The translations under genes and the position numbers were made by a program. The notes under the pieces are model-generated. The model ran no database searches and was not told the DNA's origin. It saw only the letters and a program-made list of their open reading frames with translations. Shown here piece after piece: positions 32,547 to 42,063 of a stretch of 64,000 bases of DNA. Source of the stretch: Candidatus Enterococcus murrayae (GTDB lineage: Bacteria; Bacillota; Bacilli; Lactobacillales; Enterococcaceae); NCBI RefSeq assembly GCF_017315985.1, contig NZ_JAFLVR010000001.1, positions 163,073 through 227,072 of the forward strand, written 5' to 3'. The stretch's first letter is position 1. Every line of letters starts with the position of its first letter.

Positions 32547-34298
32547 TTAGTTTTCCTTTTTTAGAAGCGCCAAGAATTGATCGCCATAATTGTCTAGTTT
32601 ACTTTTTCCTACTCCTTTAATTTGTAAGAATTCTAACGATGTTTGAGGTTGCTTTTCGGCTAATTCTGTTAATGTTTTATCCGAGAAAATGACATATGGC
32701 GGTAAATTTTTTTCTTGAGCGAGCTGAGATCGCAAAGTTCTCATTTTTTCAAAAAGTTCATTATCTGCCACCAATTGTTTCACTGGTGCCTGTTTGCGAT
32801 ATACTTCTTGTTTGCCCAAAAGAACAGAAATCCCTTGTTCAGAAACTGTCAACACAGGGTATTGACCTTCGGAAGGAATCAAATAGCGTTCTGCTGTAAG
32901 ATAATCAATCAGGTTAGCAACCTCTTTTTGCGAATGATCTTTCATTAGCCCATATGTAGGCAGCTGTTGGAACTTCCATTGATTTATTTTTTGATCGTTC
33001 GATCCCGTCAAGACTTTCGCGACGAGTGCTTTTCCAAATTTTTCTCCCATACGCTTCACACAAGACAATACTTTTTGCGTATCAACTGTAATATCAACTT
33101 GTTCTCGCTCATCTAAGCAGTTACTACATCTTCCACAATCTGCCTGATCTTCGCCAAAATATTTCAAGATATAGCGTTGCAAACACATTTGTGTGTGTGC
33201 ATATTGATTCATTTCTCGTAATTTCGTGTATTCATTTTGTTGATAATTTATTTCCGATTGAGATTGTTCAATGAAAAAGTGTTGAATCTGAATATCATGA
33301 GGTGCATAGAGCAATACTGCTTCACTCGGCAAACCATCCCTTCCGGCACGACCGGCCTCTTGGTAATAAGATTCCAGATTTCCTGGAATCTGTGCATGGA
33401 TCACAAAACGAACATTGCTTTTATTAATTCCCATACCAAAAGCATTCGTTGCAATCATCACCTCAATTCGATCAAAAAGAAAGTCCTCTTGATTTTTCAA
33501 GCGATCGTCCCCATTCAAACCTCCATGATACTTCCCTACAGCGAAATCATGATGCTTCAACAAATGATATAAACGATCGACTTCTTTTCGTGTTGAAGCA
33601 TAAATGATTCCAGACTGCCCTCTATTAAGTTTTAAGTATTCCAGTAAATAAAGATCCTTTTGTTCTTTTACAACTTGAAAAGCTAGATTTTCACGGGCGA
33701 AACCTGTCTTCACTTCATTCTCTTTCGAAATATGTAACAAACTAGAAATATCATCTGCTACCTGTGGTGTTGCCGTAGCGGTTAACGCAATAATCGTTGG
33801 CTGTTGATCAAAGTTCTCAATTGTTTCTGCCAATTTTAGATAACTCGGACGAAAGTCATGCCCCCATTGTGAAATACAATGAGCTTCATCAACCGCTAAA
33901 AGCTCGATAGGAACATATCGTAATAATTCGCGAAAATCCACTGATTCTAGACGCTCAGGAGCAACATATAGCAGCTTGATCTCTCCTCGAGCCGCTTGCT
34001 TCAGCCGTTCGTTCATTTCTAAATTGGATAATGTACTATTGATAAAAGCTGCTGGGATTCCTATCTCATTCAAGCTGTCTACTTGGTCCTTCATTAGGGA
34101 GATCAAAGGAGAAATTACCAGCGTCAACCCATCAAGTACTAGTGCCGGCAATTGATAACAAATCGATTTCCCGCCACCAGTAGGCATGATCCCTAAGACA
34201 TTTTGATGCTGCAGAACTTTTTGGATAATTTCTTCCTGTCCGCTTCTAAATTGCGTATAGCCAAATTTTTCTGCTAATAATGCTTTTATTCGATCCAT
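32547..34298 (-). CDS. recQ: ATP-dependent DNA helicase RecQ
   Basis: This 583-residue 3'-5' helicase acts in recombination and replication repair. Visible in order are helicase motif 0 FGYTQFRSGQEEII, Walker A GIMPTGGGKSICYQL, DEAH box LLAVDEAHCISQWGHDFRPS, ALTATATPQVADDI, and motif VI SYYQEAGRAGRDGLPSE. A zinc-binding module follows (CLQRYILKYFG, then CGRCSNC), then a winged helix, then a C-terminal HRDC domain (about 505-583). Length fits bacterial RecQ (about 590). Start follows AAGGAAGGA. Confidence 0.95.
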   Translation of the reverse strand: MDRIKALLAEKFGYTQFRSGQEEIIQKVLQHQNVLGIMPTGGGKSICYQLPALVLDGLTLVISPLISLMKDQVDSLNEIGIPAAFINSTLSNLEMNERLKQAARGEIKLLYVAPERLESVDFRELLRYVPIELLAVDEAHCISQWGHDFRPSYLKLAETIENFDQQPTIIALTATATPQVADDISSLLHISKENEVKTGFARENLAFQVVKEQKDLYLLEYLKLNRGQSGIIYASTRKEVDRLYHLLKHHDFAVGKYHGGLNGDDRLKNQEDFLFDRIEVMIATNAFGMGINKSNVRFVIHAQIPGNLESYYQEAGRAGRDGLPSEAVLLYAPHDIQIQHFFIEQSQSEINYQQNEYTKLREMNQYAHTQMCLQRYILKYFGEDQADCGRCSNCLDEREQVDITVDTQKVLSCVKRMGEKFGKALVAKVLTGSNDQKINQWKFQQLPTYGLMKDHSQKEVANLIDYLTAERYLIPSEGQYPVLTVSEQGISVLLGKQEVYRKQAPVKQLVADNELFEKMRTLRSQLAQEKNLPPYVIFSDKTLTELAEKQPQTSLEFLQIKGVGKSKLDNYGDQFLALLKKEN

Positions 34299-34349
34299 AA
34301 TTAGATCCTTCCTTATTAGTTGGTCCTTAAAAATAAATTTTTAATCATT

Positions 34350-34392
34350 TAAAAAAATGAGGCGAAGGACATTCTCATCCAACGCCTCAAAA
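34350..34392 (-). terminator. Terminator after lepA
   Basis: GAGGCG...CGCCTC with additional inner pairs (GGA/TCC) is followed by TTTTTTT on the minus strand. Confidence 0.8.
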
Positions 34393-34411
34393 CAATAAGC
34401 ATAATTCGTGC

Positions 34412-36250
34412 CTATTTCTTCTTAGGTTCGTCCTCGTCCATTTTCAACACAGCCATGAAGGCTTCTTGAGGTACCTCTACTGAACCAATTTGTTTCATTC
34501 GTTTCTTACCTTCTTTTTGTTTCTCCAGCAACTTACGCTTACGAGAAACATCCCCGCCGTAACATTTTGCCAACACATTTTTACGTAAAGCTTTGATATC
34601 AGTACGAGCAACAATTTTAGTACCGATTGTTGCCTGGATCGGCACTTCGAATTGTTGACGCGGAATCAAGGTTTTCAATTTATCAACGATTGCACGACCG
34701 CGCTCTTGAGCAAACTCACGGTGAACAATAAAGCTTAATGCATCGACTTTTTCAGCATTTAACAGAATATCCATTTTAACAAGACGGCTTTCTCGATAAT
34801 CAGCCATTTCATAATCCAATGATGCGTAACCCTTTGTGCTAGATTTTAGTTTATCAAAGAAATCAAACACAATTTCTGATAATGGGATATTGTAAACAAC
34901 ATTCACACGGTAATCATCTAAGTAGTCCATCGTGATGAATTCACCACGTTTGCGTTGTGAGAGCTCCATTACGGCACCAACGTAATCATTTGGAACCATA
35001 ATATTGGCTTTTACAAACGGTTCTTCAACGTTCTGAATTTTTGATGGATCAGGGAAATCAGACGGATTATCAACAATTAATTGCGTTCCATCAGTTAAGT
35101 TCACATGATAGATAACTGACGGTGCCGTTGTGATTAACTCCAAATTGAACTCACGTTCTAAACGTTCTTGCACAACATCCATGTGCAGGAGCCCTAAAAA
35201 TCCGCAACGGAAACCAAAGCCTAAAGCTTGAGAAGTTTCCGGTTCAAACTGTAAAGCCGCATCGTTTAATTGTAATTTTTCCAATGCTTCACGCAAATCA
35301 TTGTAACGAGAAGTATCAATTGGATACAATCCACAGAACACCATTGGATTCATTTTACGATAGCCGGCCAATGCTTCTTCAGCTGGATTATTGGCAAGAG
35401 TTACAGTATCCCCAACACGAGTATCTTGGACAGACTTTATACTAGCCGTTATATATCCAACGTCCCCCACCATCAAGTAATCTCGCTGTACCGCTTTTGG
35501 TGAAAAGACTCCAACTTCTGTCACATCGAAGGTTTTACCATTACTCATTAATTGAATCTTGTCACCAGGGCGAACAATACCATCAGTGATACGAACATTC
35601 AGTACGACTCCTCGGTAGCTATCATAAACTGAGTCGAAGATCAATGCCTTCAACGGAGCTTCCAATTTTCCACTTGGCGCTGGGACATTTGTTACAATTT
35701 GTTCTAAGATTTCGCTGATACCAATACCCGTTTTTGCACTTGCTAGAACAGCATCTTCAGCATCAATACCGATCACGTCTTCAATTTCCTTACGTACTCG
35801 CTCTGGATCAGCAGCTGGCAAATCAATTTTATTGATAACCGGCAAAATTTCTAAATCGTTATCTAAAGCTAAATAGACATTTGCTAATGTTTGCGCTTCT
35901 ATTCCTTGAGCTGCATCAACGACTAATACTGCACCTTCACAGGCAGCTAAGCTTCGTGAAACTTCATAAGTAAAGTCGACATGTCCTGGTGTGTCAATCA
36001 AATGAAAAATATAAGTTTGACCATCATTGGCTGTATAATGCAGTTCTACCGCATTTAGCTTAATTGTAATTCCACGTTCACGTTCAAGATCCATTGAATC
36101 TAGTAACTGTTCCTGCATTTCACGGGAACTTACAGTATTTGTCTGTTCTAAGATCCGGTCAGCTAGCGTAGATTTTCCGTGATCGATATGTGCAATGATC
36201 GAAAAATTTCGAATCATCCCTTGGCGTTTCTTCATTTCTTCTATATTCAT
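34412..36250 (-). CDS. lepA: Elongation factor 4 (back-translocase)
   Basis: This GTPase of about 612 residues acts on ribosomes. G1 is [17 protein letters not shown]3 is [16 protein letters not shown], and G4 is [13 protein letters not shown]. The LepA-specific C-terminal domain shows [20 protein letters not shown], then [20 protein letters not shown]. Length fits the family (about 600-612). ATG at 36250 follows GAGGAA; an adjacent TTG is a less likely start. An extended -10 promoter lies 35 nt upstream. Confidence 0.96.
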   Translation of the reverse strand: MNIEEMKKRQGMIRNFSIIAHIDHGKSTLADRILEQTNTVSSREMQEQLLDSMDLERERGITIKLNAVELHYTANDGQTYIFHLIDTPGHVDFTYEVSRSLAACEGAVLVVDAAQGIEAQTLANVYLALDNDLEILPVINKIDLPAADPERVRKEIEDVIGIDAEDAVLASAKTGIGISEILEQIVTNVPAPSGKLEAPLKALIFDSVYDSYRGVVLNVRITDGIVRPGDKIQLMSNGKTFDVTEVGVFSPKAVQRDYLMVGDVGYITASIKSVQDTRVGDTVTLANNPAEEALAGYRKMNPMVFCGLYPIDTSRYNDLREALEKLQLNDAALQFEPETSQALGFGFRCGFLGLLHMDVVQERLEREFNLELITTAPSVIYHVNLTDGTQLIVDNPSDFPDPSKIQNVEEPFVKANIMVPNDYVGAVMELSQRKRGEFITMDYLDDYRVNVVYNIPLSEIVFDFFDKLKSSTKGYASLDYEMADYRESRLVKMDILLNAEKVDALSFIVHREFAQERGRAIVDKLKTLIPRQQFEVPIQATIGTKIVARTDIKALRKNVLAKCYGGDVSRKRKLLEKQKEGKKRMKQIGSVEVPQEAFMAVLKMDEDEPKKK

Positions 36251-36595
36251 CAAAGTTCCTCATTTCTTTTAATCAGCACTGTCAATTATACCAACGTTTC
36301 TAATAGAAAAAAAGTCTTTTCCCCTATTTCCCAAAGTCGGTAAGAGAAATATAATCCTGCTTTTGCTATACTTAAGATGTAAACTAAAATCGGGGCTCAA
36401 TCCGCCAACTTTACTCTTGCTCAAGCACGTTTGTAAAACGGGGGCGTATTGATGATTAAGTGCATTTCCAAAAAAACTTTCTTAAATGAAGAGTAGTCTT
36501 ATAAGAATATATTTTGTCGAATGCCCATTAGAATAGAATCCGATTTATTTTTTCTAAGATCAATAATTTCACAGCAAGAATCAGGAGATGAAAGA
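36251..36595. other. Intergenic region between lepA and the Eis-like gene
   Basis: About 345 bases. It holds the lepA promoter near 36285. The rest shows no ORF with a good ribosome site and no clear terminator. The G-rich stretch AAACGGGGGCG near 36437-36447 is unusual for this AT-rich DNA but has no obvious partner. Confidence 0.5.
36285..36293 (-). promoter_or_regulatory. Extended -10 promoter of lepA
   Basis: The minus strand reads TTGGTATAAT, an extended -10 (TGn TATAAT), with no strong -35 box. Confidence 0.5.
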
Positions 36596-37813
36596 ATGGA
36601 CAGTGACTTTAAGAAACAATTAGTCTTGAAGCCAGTTGGTGAGGAACATTTAGCGCAATATGACGAATTGCTCAGCTATGTTTTTCAAGTAACAGAAAGT
36701 GATATCGAAAACAGCGGATACGAAAGTAAGCGGGAAATGGTTCGAGCGAAGCAACCTGTGCTGGAGCAATCTAAGGTTTTTGGTTGGTTCCACGATGAAA
36801 ATTTGATTTCTCAGATTGCCATTTACCCTTGTGAAGTAAATATTCACGGGAAGCTTTTTCAAATGGGGGGTGTAACTGGGGTTGGGACTTATCCTGAATA
36901 TGCCAACCATGGACTAATGAAGGACTTGATTGAGAAGGCCTTGATCCAAATGCGTGAAGACCGTCAATGGATTTCCTACTTGTACCCTTACAACATCCCA
37001 TATTATCGTCGCAAAGGCTGGGAAATTATGTCGGATAAGCTCAGCTTCAAAATCAAGGATACACAATTGCCTAAGCAAGTTGATCTTCCAGGCATTGTTG
37101 AACGTAAGGAAGTCGATGATCCTGATGTTTACCAAGTGTATCACGAATTTGCTTTAAATAATCATGGAGCAATGATTCGCAAAGAATTGAACTGGGAAGA
37201 ATACTGGCGTTTCGAAAACGAGGAAGAGCGAATCGCAGCCATTTACTATGATGTCAACAAGAAGCCGACAGGCGTGCTTTTTTACTGGATCTCAGATGAA
37301 ATTTTTCATATTAAGGAAATGTTTTATTTAAATCAAGAAGCACGAAACGGTTTATGGAATTTTATTAGTGCTCACTTCTCAATGGTATATTGGGTCAAAG
37401 GAGATATTTTCAAAAACGAACCACTCTCCTTCTTACTTGATGACAGCGAGATCACAGAAACCATTGCTCCTTTTTTTATGGCACGAATTGTTGATGTGAA
37501 AGAGTTCCTATTAGAGTATCCCTTTGAAAAATCTGTAGAACCCTTTTATTTTGAAGTCGATGATCCTATTGCTGAGTGGAATAATGGACTATTCGCACTT
37601 AATTGGGATGATACTGGCAAATTGAAGATTAGCGATCAACCTAATGGCAAAAGAATCCGACTGAACATTCAAACATTGACCTGTATGTTGATGAATTACC
37701 GTCGTCCTGCTTATCTTGCTCGTATCGAACGGCTGGATGCTGACAAAAAAGCAATTGAATTATTAGAAACAACAATACCAGATATGGAGGCTTATTTTAG
37801 TGACTACTTCTAA
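36596..37813 (+). CDS. Eis-like GNAT acetyltransferase with SCP2-like C-terminal domain
   Basis: This protein of about 405 residues has the enhanced-intracellular-survival (Eis) layout. An N-terminal GNAT domain (MGGVTGVGTYPEYANHGLMK is the acetyl-CoA loop, then WISYLYPYNIPYYRRKGWEI) is followed by a second GNAT-like domain and a C-terminal sterol-carrier-protein-like domain (FALNWDDTGKLKI ... IRLNIQTLTCMLMNYRRP). Eis-family enzymes acetylate amines at several positions. I chose the ATG at 36596 behind CAGGAGATG. The stop overlaps the next gene. The native substrate is unknown. Confidence 0.85.
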   Translation: MDSDFKKQLVLKPVGEEHLAQYDELLSYVFQVTESDIENSGYESKREMVRAKQPVLEQSKVFGWFHDENLISQIAIYPCEVNIHGKLFQMGGVTGVGTYPEYANHGLMKDLIEKALIQMREDRQWISYLYPYNIPYYRRKGWEIMSDKLSFKIKDTQLPKQVDLPGIVERKEVDDPDVYQVYHEFALNNHGAMIRKELNWEEYWRFENEEERIAAIYYDVNKKPTGVLFYWISDEIFHIKEMFYLNQEARNGLWNFISAHFSMVYWVKGDIFKNEPLSFLLDDSEITETIAPFFMARIVDVKEFLLEYPFEKSVEPFYFEVDDPIAEWNNGLFALNWDDTGKLKISDQPNGKRIRLNIQTLTCMLMNYRRPAYLARIERLDADKKAIELLETTIPDMEAYFSDYF

Positions 37814-38309
37814 ACATATTTATTTTGCCGCACCGTTATTTGCACAAAGTGACTTATTTTATAATCAATATTTAGTAAAAAAAATCCGTGAACTTGATGC
37901 AGACCTGACAATTTACCTACCACAGGAAAATGAAGGCATCAATGATAAAACTGCCTACGCTGACAGTAAGATGATTGCTCTTGCGGATACCGAGGAAGTT
38001 TTAAAGAGTGATTTGATGATCGCTCTATTAGATGGTCTGACAATTGATGCAGGTGTTGCATCAGAAATCGGTGTCGCTTATGCAAAAGGAATTCCTATCA
38101 TTGCTCTGTACACCGATTCCCGTCAACAAGGTGCAGATAATCAGCAAAAGATCGATGCACTTCAGACGCCTGCAGAAAATCAATTTCATTATCTTAATTT
38201 GTATACAGTTGGTCTGATCAAATTGAATGGTACTATCGTCAGTAATGAAGAGGCTCTTTTGCAAAAAATCAAATCTTTTTTAGAAGGTAGTGATTTCCGT
38301 GACTTATAA
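37800..38309 (+). CDS. Nucleoside 2-deoxyribosyltransferase
   Basis: This 169-residue enzyme exchanges bases on deoxyribonucleosides in salvage. It has IYFAAPLFAQSDLFYNQYLV at the N-terminus and SDLMIALLDGLTIDAGVASE, continuing IGVAYAKGIPII, where the Glu of ASEIG is the catalytic nucleophile. The start is GTG, 9 nt after GGAGG, overlapping the Eis-like gene by 14 nt, so the two are translationally linked. Confidence 0.87.
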   Translation: MTTSKHIYFAAPLFAQSDLFYNQYLVKKIRELDADLTIYLPQENEGINDKTAYADSKMIALADTEEVLKSDLMIALLDGLTIDAGVASEIGVAYAKGIPIIALYTDSRQQGADNQQKIDALQTPAENQFHYLNLYTVGLIKLNGTIVSNEEALLQKIKSFLEGSDFRDL

Positions 38310-38961
38310 AAAATATCGGATTGCGTTGTTGGTGTTTGGGGCCCTTTGCCTGGTCTATAATATTTTTGAATTTTCGATTGGCAAATATTCAACAAAACAA
38401 GGGATAATTTTTGTAATCGAATGTTTAGCTGGTATTATGTTGATATTTTTACCAGAACTAATTGAAAAATTGTTCAAGATCATTTTACCCGAAAAAGTGA
38501 TTTATTTTTATTGGTTCTTTTTAATTATCTCCGTCTTTTTAGGAACTTCCTTGCACATGATCTCGATTATTTCTTTTTGGGACAAAATTTTGCATACTGT
38601 TAGCCCAATGGTCCTAACTGCATTAGGTTATGGCTTGATTGGCTTCTTTATGAAAGAGGCAGATATCAGTAAATCATCACCATGGCTGTTTCTACTTTTT
38701 GGTTTTGCATTTGCTGGTGTGTGTGGTGTCTTCTGGGAATTTTGGGAGTTTCTCTGCGATTCAGCTGCCGATATGAACCTTCAAAGATATGCTACGTCAG
38801 CAGGCAAGTTATTAGTAGGACGGGCTGCTTTGATGGATACGATGGGAGATCTTTTAACCAATACAATCGGCGCGATAGTGATGGGAATTTATGCCAAAAT
38901 TCAAAGTCACGGCAATGCTGCCTATTTTGAGGAGTATCGACTAAAGAAAAGTAACAAATAA
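38299..38961 (+). CDS. YjdF/DUF2238-like integral membrane protein
   Basis: This protein of about 220 residues has six hydrophobic segments. It shows FWDKILHTVSPMVLTALGYG, GVFWEFWEFLCDSAADMNLQ, and MDTMGDLLTNTIGAIVMGIY. The combination WDK..H, EFWE and DTMxDLLxNTIGA recalls DUF2238 (YjdF) proteins, whose function is unknown. I chose the GTG at 38299, because the one at 38290 is too close to AAGG. It overlaps the deoxyribosyltransferase gene by 11 nt and ends at a bidirectional terminator. Confidence 0.72.
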   Translation: MTYKKYRIALLVFGALCLVYNIFEFSIGKYSTKQGIIFVIECLAGIMLIFLPELIEKLFKIILPEKVIYFYWFFLIISVFLGTSLHMISIISFWDKILHTVSPMVLTALGYGLIGFFMKEADISKSSPWLFLLFGFAFAGVCGVFWEFWEFLCDSAADMNLQRYATSAGKLLVGRAALMDTMGDLLTNTIGAIVMGIYAKIQSHGNAAYFEEYRLKKSNK

Positions 38962-39007
38962 AAAAAGATTCAAAACCGAAATTTTTATCGGTTTTGAATC
39001 TTTTTTA
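38961..39007. terminator. Bidirectional terminator
   Basis: AAAAAAGATTCAAAACCGA...TCGGTTTTGAATCTTTTTT is a long perfect stem between converging genes. Confidence 0.9.
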
Positions 39008-39496
39008 TTTGTTTTCTGGGTGAAGGTTTTCTTTCATTGTATACGAAGCTAAAGTTATTTTGATAATACCAGTTCGTTTTAACATTCCTTCAGGTATTTC
39101 GTCAAATTGAGCGTCTTCAGCTGCATGTGCCATCAAAAGATGCAAAGCTCGTCGCTTCTCCTCTAACTCATCTACTAATTCGGCTTTTCCAAACCCAATT
39201 AAACTTTGATATGCATAGGAATAAGTGGCTGCATTCATCGTGCCTTCTATTAATTTATGATTTCCATCCATCTCAATGGCAACCTTAGGATTTTCTTGGA
39301 GCATCGATACTTTTTTTCCATCATTTGCCCCATGAACAAAAAGTATTAGTTTCTCCTCAGCCCATTCATAACCAAAATTTACTGGTACAACATAAGGATA
39401 CTCCTCACCATTTAATGCAATTCGTACAACTTGTGTCTTTTTCACAAAGTTTTTGATTAAATCTAAATCCGTTACTTGTCTTTTTTTTCTGCGCAT
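39005..39496 (-). CDS. Pyridoxamine-5'-phosphate oxidase-fold flavoprotein (NimA-like)
   Basis: This 163-residue split-barrel protein has VVRIALNGEEYPYVVPVNFG and LILFVHGANDGKKVSMLQEN, with a central conserved GFGKAEL strand, as in PNPOx-like proteins related to NimA nitroimidazole reductases. It probably binds FMN or haem as a dimer. I chose the ATG at 39496 after GGGGGAAGA; an upstream ATG would add a basic leader without a ribosome site. The substrate is unknown. Confidence 0.82.
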   Translation of the reverse strand: MRRKKRQVTDLDLIKNFVKKTQVVRIALNGEEYPYVVPVNFGYEWAEEKLILFVHGANDGKKVSMLQENPKVAIEMDGNHKLIEGTMNAATYSYAYQSLIGFGKAELVDELEEKRRALHLLMAHAAEDAQFDEIPEGMLKRTGIIKITLASYTMKENLHPENK

Positions 39497-39727
39497 TCTT
39501 CTTCCCCCATCCTTCCAATCCTTTCTTCTAATCATAATAGATTAGAAATCAAAAAGAAATCTTTTTTTAGTTAAAAAAACTGAAAATTGATAGACTGCGG
39601 TTTGTCTTTTTTAGTAGTAAAAACCTTTTCTAATCAAGGATTTACCTCTTTTTTTGTGTGATTTTTTGTACTAAAATAGCTACTGTAATTATTTGAAAAT
39701 TTGCTGAAAATGAAAGGCGTGTCTATT

Positions 39728-40441
39728 TTGATTGAAACTGTCGTATTTGATATCGATGATACTATTTACGATCAACAAGAACCATTTCGCAAGGCTGTTC
39801 AAAATTTATTTCCTTTAGTAAGTGAAGAAGATATGCTTCCGCTTTATACTCGTTTCCGTGTTCATAGTGATGCAAACTTTAACAAGGTCATTACACAAGA
39901 ATGGACATTAGAATTCATGCGATCCCATCGGATCAGCCAATCTTTGAAGGATTTGGATTATCCCCACATCACCGATAATGAGGCATTAATGTTCCAAGAT
40001 GTTTATGAGGATGAACTAGATGCTATCACTATGCACCAAGAAGTTGAAAAAACACTAGATTTTTTAAAAGACAAAAAAGTGCCCATCAGCATCATCACAA
40101 ACGGACCAACCGATCACCAATACAAAAAAATTTTACAATTGGGGTTATTGAATTGGGTCAACGAAGACAATATTATTATTTCACAAGCAACAGGTTATGA
40201 AAAACCTGATGTTGAGATTTTTGACCTTGGTAAAAAACAGTTTGATCTAAATCCTGAGTGTTCTTTATACGTTGGTGACAACTTTAATAACGATGTAATC
40301 GGTTCAAAACGAGCTGGCTGGCAATCACTTTGGTTGAACCATCGTAATCGGCAATTACCAAAAGGAACATCACAAATTCACGATATTGAATTAACTTCTT
40401 TCGATCAATTATTACCAACTTTCCAACATATTTTTGCATAA
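39728..40441 (+). CDS. HAD-superfamily hydrolase (YjjG/YfnB-like)
   Basis: This protein of about 237 residues begins IETVVFDIDDTIYDQQEPF, carrying the nucleophile and acid/base Asp pair. It has a helical cap, then VPISIITNGPTDHQ (motif II), QATGYEKPDVEIF (motif III) and SLYVGDNFNNDVIGSKRAGW (motif IV). The group contains nucleotide and sugar phosphatases. A TTG at 39728 fits the spacing from AAAGG; the frame continues upstream to ATGs without ribosome sites, so the start is uncertain. Confidence 0.82.
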   Translation: MIETVVFDIDDTIYDQQEPFRKAVQNLFPLVSEEDMLPLYTRFRVHSDANFNKVITQEWTLEFMRSHRISQSLKDLDYPHITDNEALMFQDVYEDELDAITMHQEVEKTLDFLKDKKVPISIITNGPTDHQYKKILQLGLLNWVNEDNIIISQATGYEKPDVEIFDLGKKQFDLNPECSLYVGDNFNNDVIGSKRAGWQSLWLNHRNRQLPKGTSQIHDIELTSFDQLLPTFQHIFA

Positions 40442-40445
40442 ATAG

Positions 40446-40475
40446 CGGCACGGAGTAACTCCCGTGCCTTTTTTA
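40446..40475. terminator. Terminator between HAD gene and C39-like peptidase
   Basis: GGCACGGAGT...ACTCCCGTGCC is followed by TTTTTT on the plus strand; it may serve both converging genes. Confidence 0.75.
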
Positions 40476-40477
40476 AC

Positions 40478-41242
40478 TTATTTTAAATAAAGTGATTGTC
40501 TTCCCATTTTATCAAAAACGTTTTCGAAATCTTCTTTATCAACGATTCGATTTTTATAACCATAGGGATCATTTACATAAACATTTTGATCGTCTACTCC
40601 AACAATGACGACTGAATGGCAAAGTGGTGAAACAGTTACTTCACCGCTAGTTGTTTCCCATGTCCTAAAATCTTTGGCCGTTGGAATTTTAAAGTCTACT
40701 GTTGTAATAACCCAGACGGGAGTCCCCTTTTGAATTAAAGTTTCTAAATCAGTAAATTCAGTGTTGCTGCTAGCAACAACACTTTGCTTTTTTGAAACTA
40801 TTTTTTCTGCAACCTCGGCAATTGGTTCCACAGCTACGCCCATTGCCTCATAGCCCGTGTAAATATTTCCAACAAATCCTTCGTGAGGATTCCCTCGAAT
40901 TTCTTCCGCTTCATTTTCATAAACAGGTACATAGTTCAACAATTCCGCTAAATCATTTTTATTGGTTCCATAATCATAATAATTTAGCAACATTGATAGC
41001 GCGGTGATTTCACAGCCATTTTCTAAAGGGATTATCCCTGAATTTTGATTTTCGATCGGAACATCTATGAGCTTTGTTTTCGTGTTTTCATTATCAACCG
41101 TTAAAATTTCTGTCTGCTCCTCCTTATTCACTTCGCTACTATCTGCGTGCAATCGTTTATTTTGAGAAAAAAAGATAATACTGCTACCAAAAAGTATGAT
41201 AATTGTGAGTATCCATTTTACTAAGCGTTTGATTTTTTTCAC
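40478..41242 (-). CDS. Exported C39-like cysteine peptidase
   Basis: This 254-residue protein has an N-terminal signal/anchor (WILTIIILFGSSIIFF) and a Peptidase_C39_2 domain. The catalytic Cys77 lies in PLENGCEITALSMLLNYY, the His in SPLCHSVVIVGVDD, and the Asp/Asn in VYVNDPYGYKN. Such surface papain-like proteins process peptides or the cell wall. It precedes a peptidoglycan-active gene group in the same orientation. Substrate unknown. Confidence 0.83.
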   Translation of the reverse strand: MKKIKRLVKWILTIIILFGSSIIFFSQNKRLHADSSEVNKEEQTEILTVDNENTKTKLIDVPIENQNSGIIPLENGCEITALSMLLNYYDYGTNKNDLAELLNYVPVYENEAEEIRGNPHEGFVGNIYTGYEAMGVAVEPIAEVAEKIVSKKQSVVASSNTEFTDLETLIQKGTPVWVITTVDFKIPTAKDFRTWETTSGEVTVSPLCHSVVIVGVDDQNVYVNDPYGYKNRIVDKEDFENVFDKMGRQSLYLK

Positions 41243-41297
41243 CTCATTTACTAGCTTATATTAAGGTGAGTATCTCAATCCTAACTTAAATGAAGCT

Positions 41298-41338
41298 AAA
41301 AAGACGCTGAAAACCAGAGTAGTTTTCAGCGTCTTTTC
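41298..41338 (-). terminator. Terminator of the GH73/TIM-barrel operon
   Basis: AAAAGACGCTGAAAACT...GGTTTTCAGCGTCTTTTT, a long stem with a T run on the minus strand, placed right at the stop of the TIM-barrel gene. Confidence 0.85.
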
Positions 41339-42024
41339 TATTGATGCTCCTCATCGTATTCCATTTTACGATATTTTTCCATCTTCTTGCTAAACAATAC
41401 ACCATTTGAAGGCGGTGTATAGGTTATCGCATTAGCCCCTGCAGCAATCGTCGCTTCGATCGTTTCTTCATCTGGACCGCCAGTAGCAATGATCGGGAGT
41501 TCTGGATATGCTTCTCTAAAGTATTTCACAGCTTGAACAGTGTCTTTTCCAGCACTTATATTGATTATATCAACACCGGCTGCCAGCTTTTCTTCAATCT
41601 TCGAGTACTTTGATGTAACTGTCGCAATCACAGGCACATCAACCACATCATAAATAGCCTGGATCGTCTCTACTGGAGTTGGTCCGTTTACTACAACACC
41701 TAGACTTCCCTGAGATTCTGCAAACATTCCCATATATGCTGAACGTGATCCGTGTGTTAGTCCTCCGGCGACACCTGAAAATACTGGAATGTCAGCTGCT
41801 TCAATAATACTTTTAGTAATTGCCGGGTGCGGAGTAAATGGATATACAGCAATCACTGCATCTGCATCTGTATTTCGAATAATTGCGATATCCGTCGTAA
41901 AAATTATCGAACGAATCCTTTTACCAAAAATACTGATTCCTGTTGCGTTTTGGATGACTTTTGGTACACGAACAATATCTTGTCGCAATTCAGTCATAAT
42001 TTCAGGTACGTAATTATCTGCCAT
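41338..42024 (-). CDS. TIM-barrel protein of uncertain function (NanE/ThiG-like fold)
   Basis: This 228-residue cytoplasmic protein has the repeating beta/alpha pattern of a phosphate-binding TIM barrel. Elements include IIFTTDIAIIRNTDADAVIA, VFSGVAGGLTHGSR, VDIINISAGKD, and the C-terminal phosphate loops PIIATGGPDEETIEATIAAG and ANAITYTPPS. It recalls N-acetylmannosamine-6-phosphate epimerase and related barrels, but I cannot assign a reaction. It follows the GH73 gene by 39 nt and is the last gene before a terminator. Confidence 0.65.
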   Translation of the reverse strand: MADNYVPEIMTELRQDIVRVPKVIQNATGISIFGKRIRSIIFTTDIAIIRNTDADAVIAVYPFTPHPAITKSIIEAADIPVFSGVAGGLTHGSRSAYMGMFAESQGSLGVVVNGPTPVETIQAIYDVVDVPVIATVTSKYSKIEEKLAAGVDIINISAGKDTVQAVKYFREAYPELPIIATGGPDEETIEATIAAGANAITYTPPSNGVLFSKKMEKYRKMEYDEEHQ

Positions 42025-42063
42025 TCAAATTCATCTCCCTATCAACTTCCTATGTTGAGTTTA

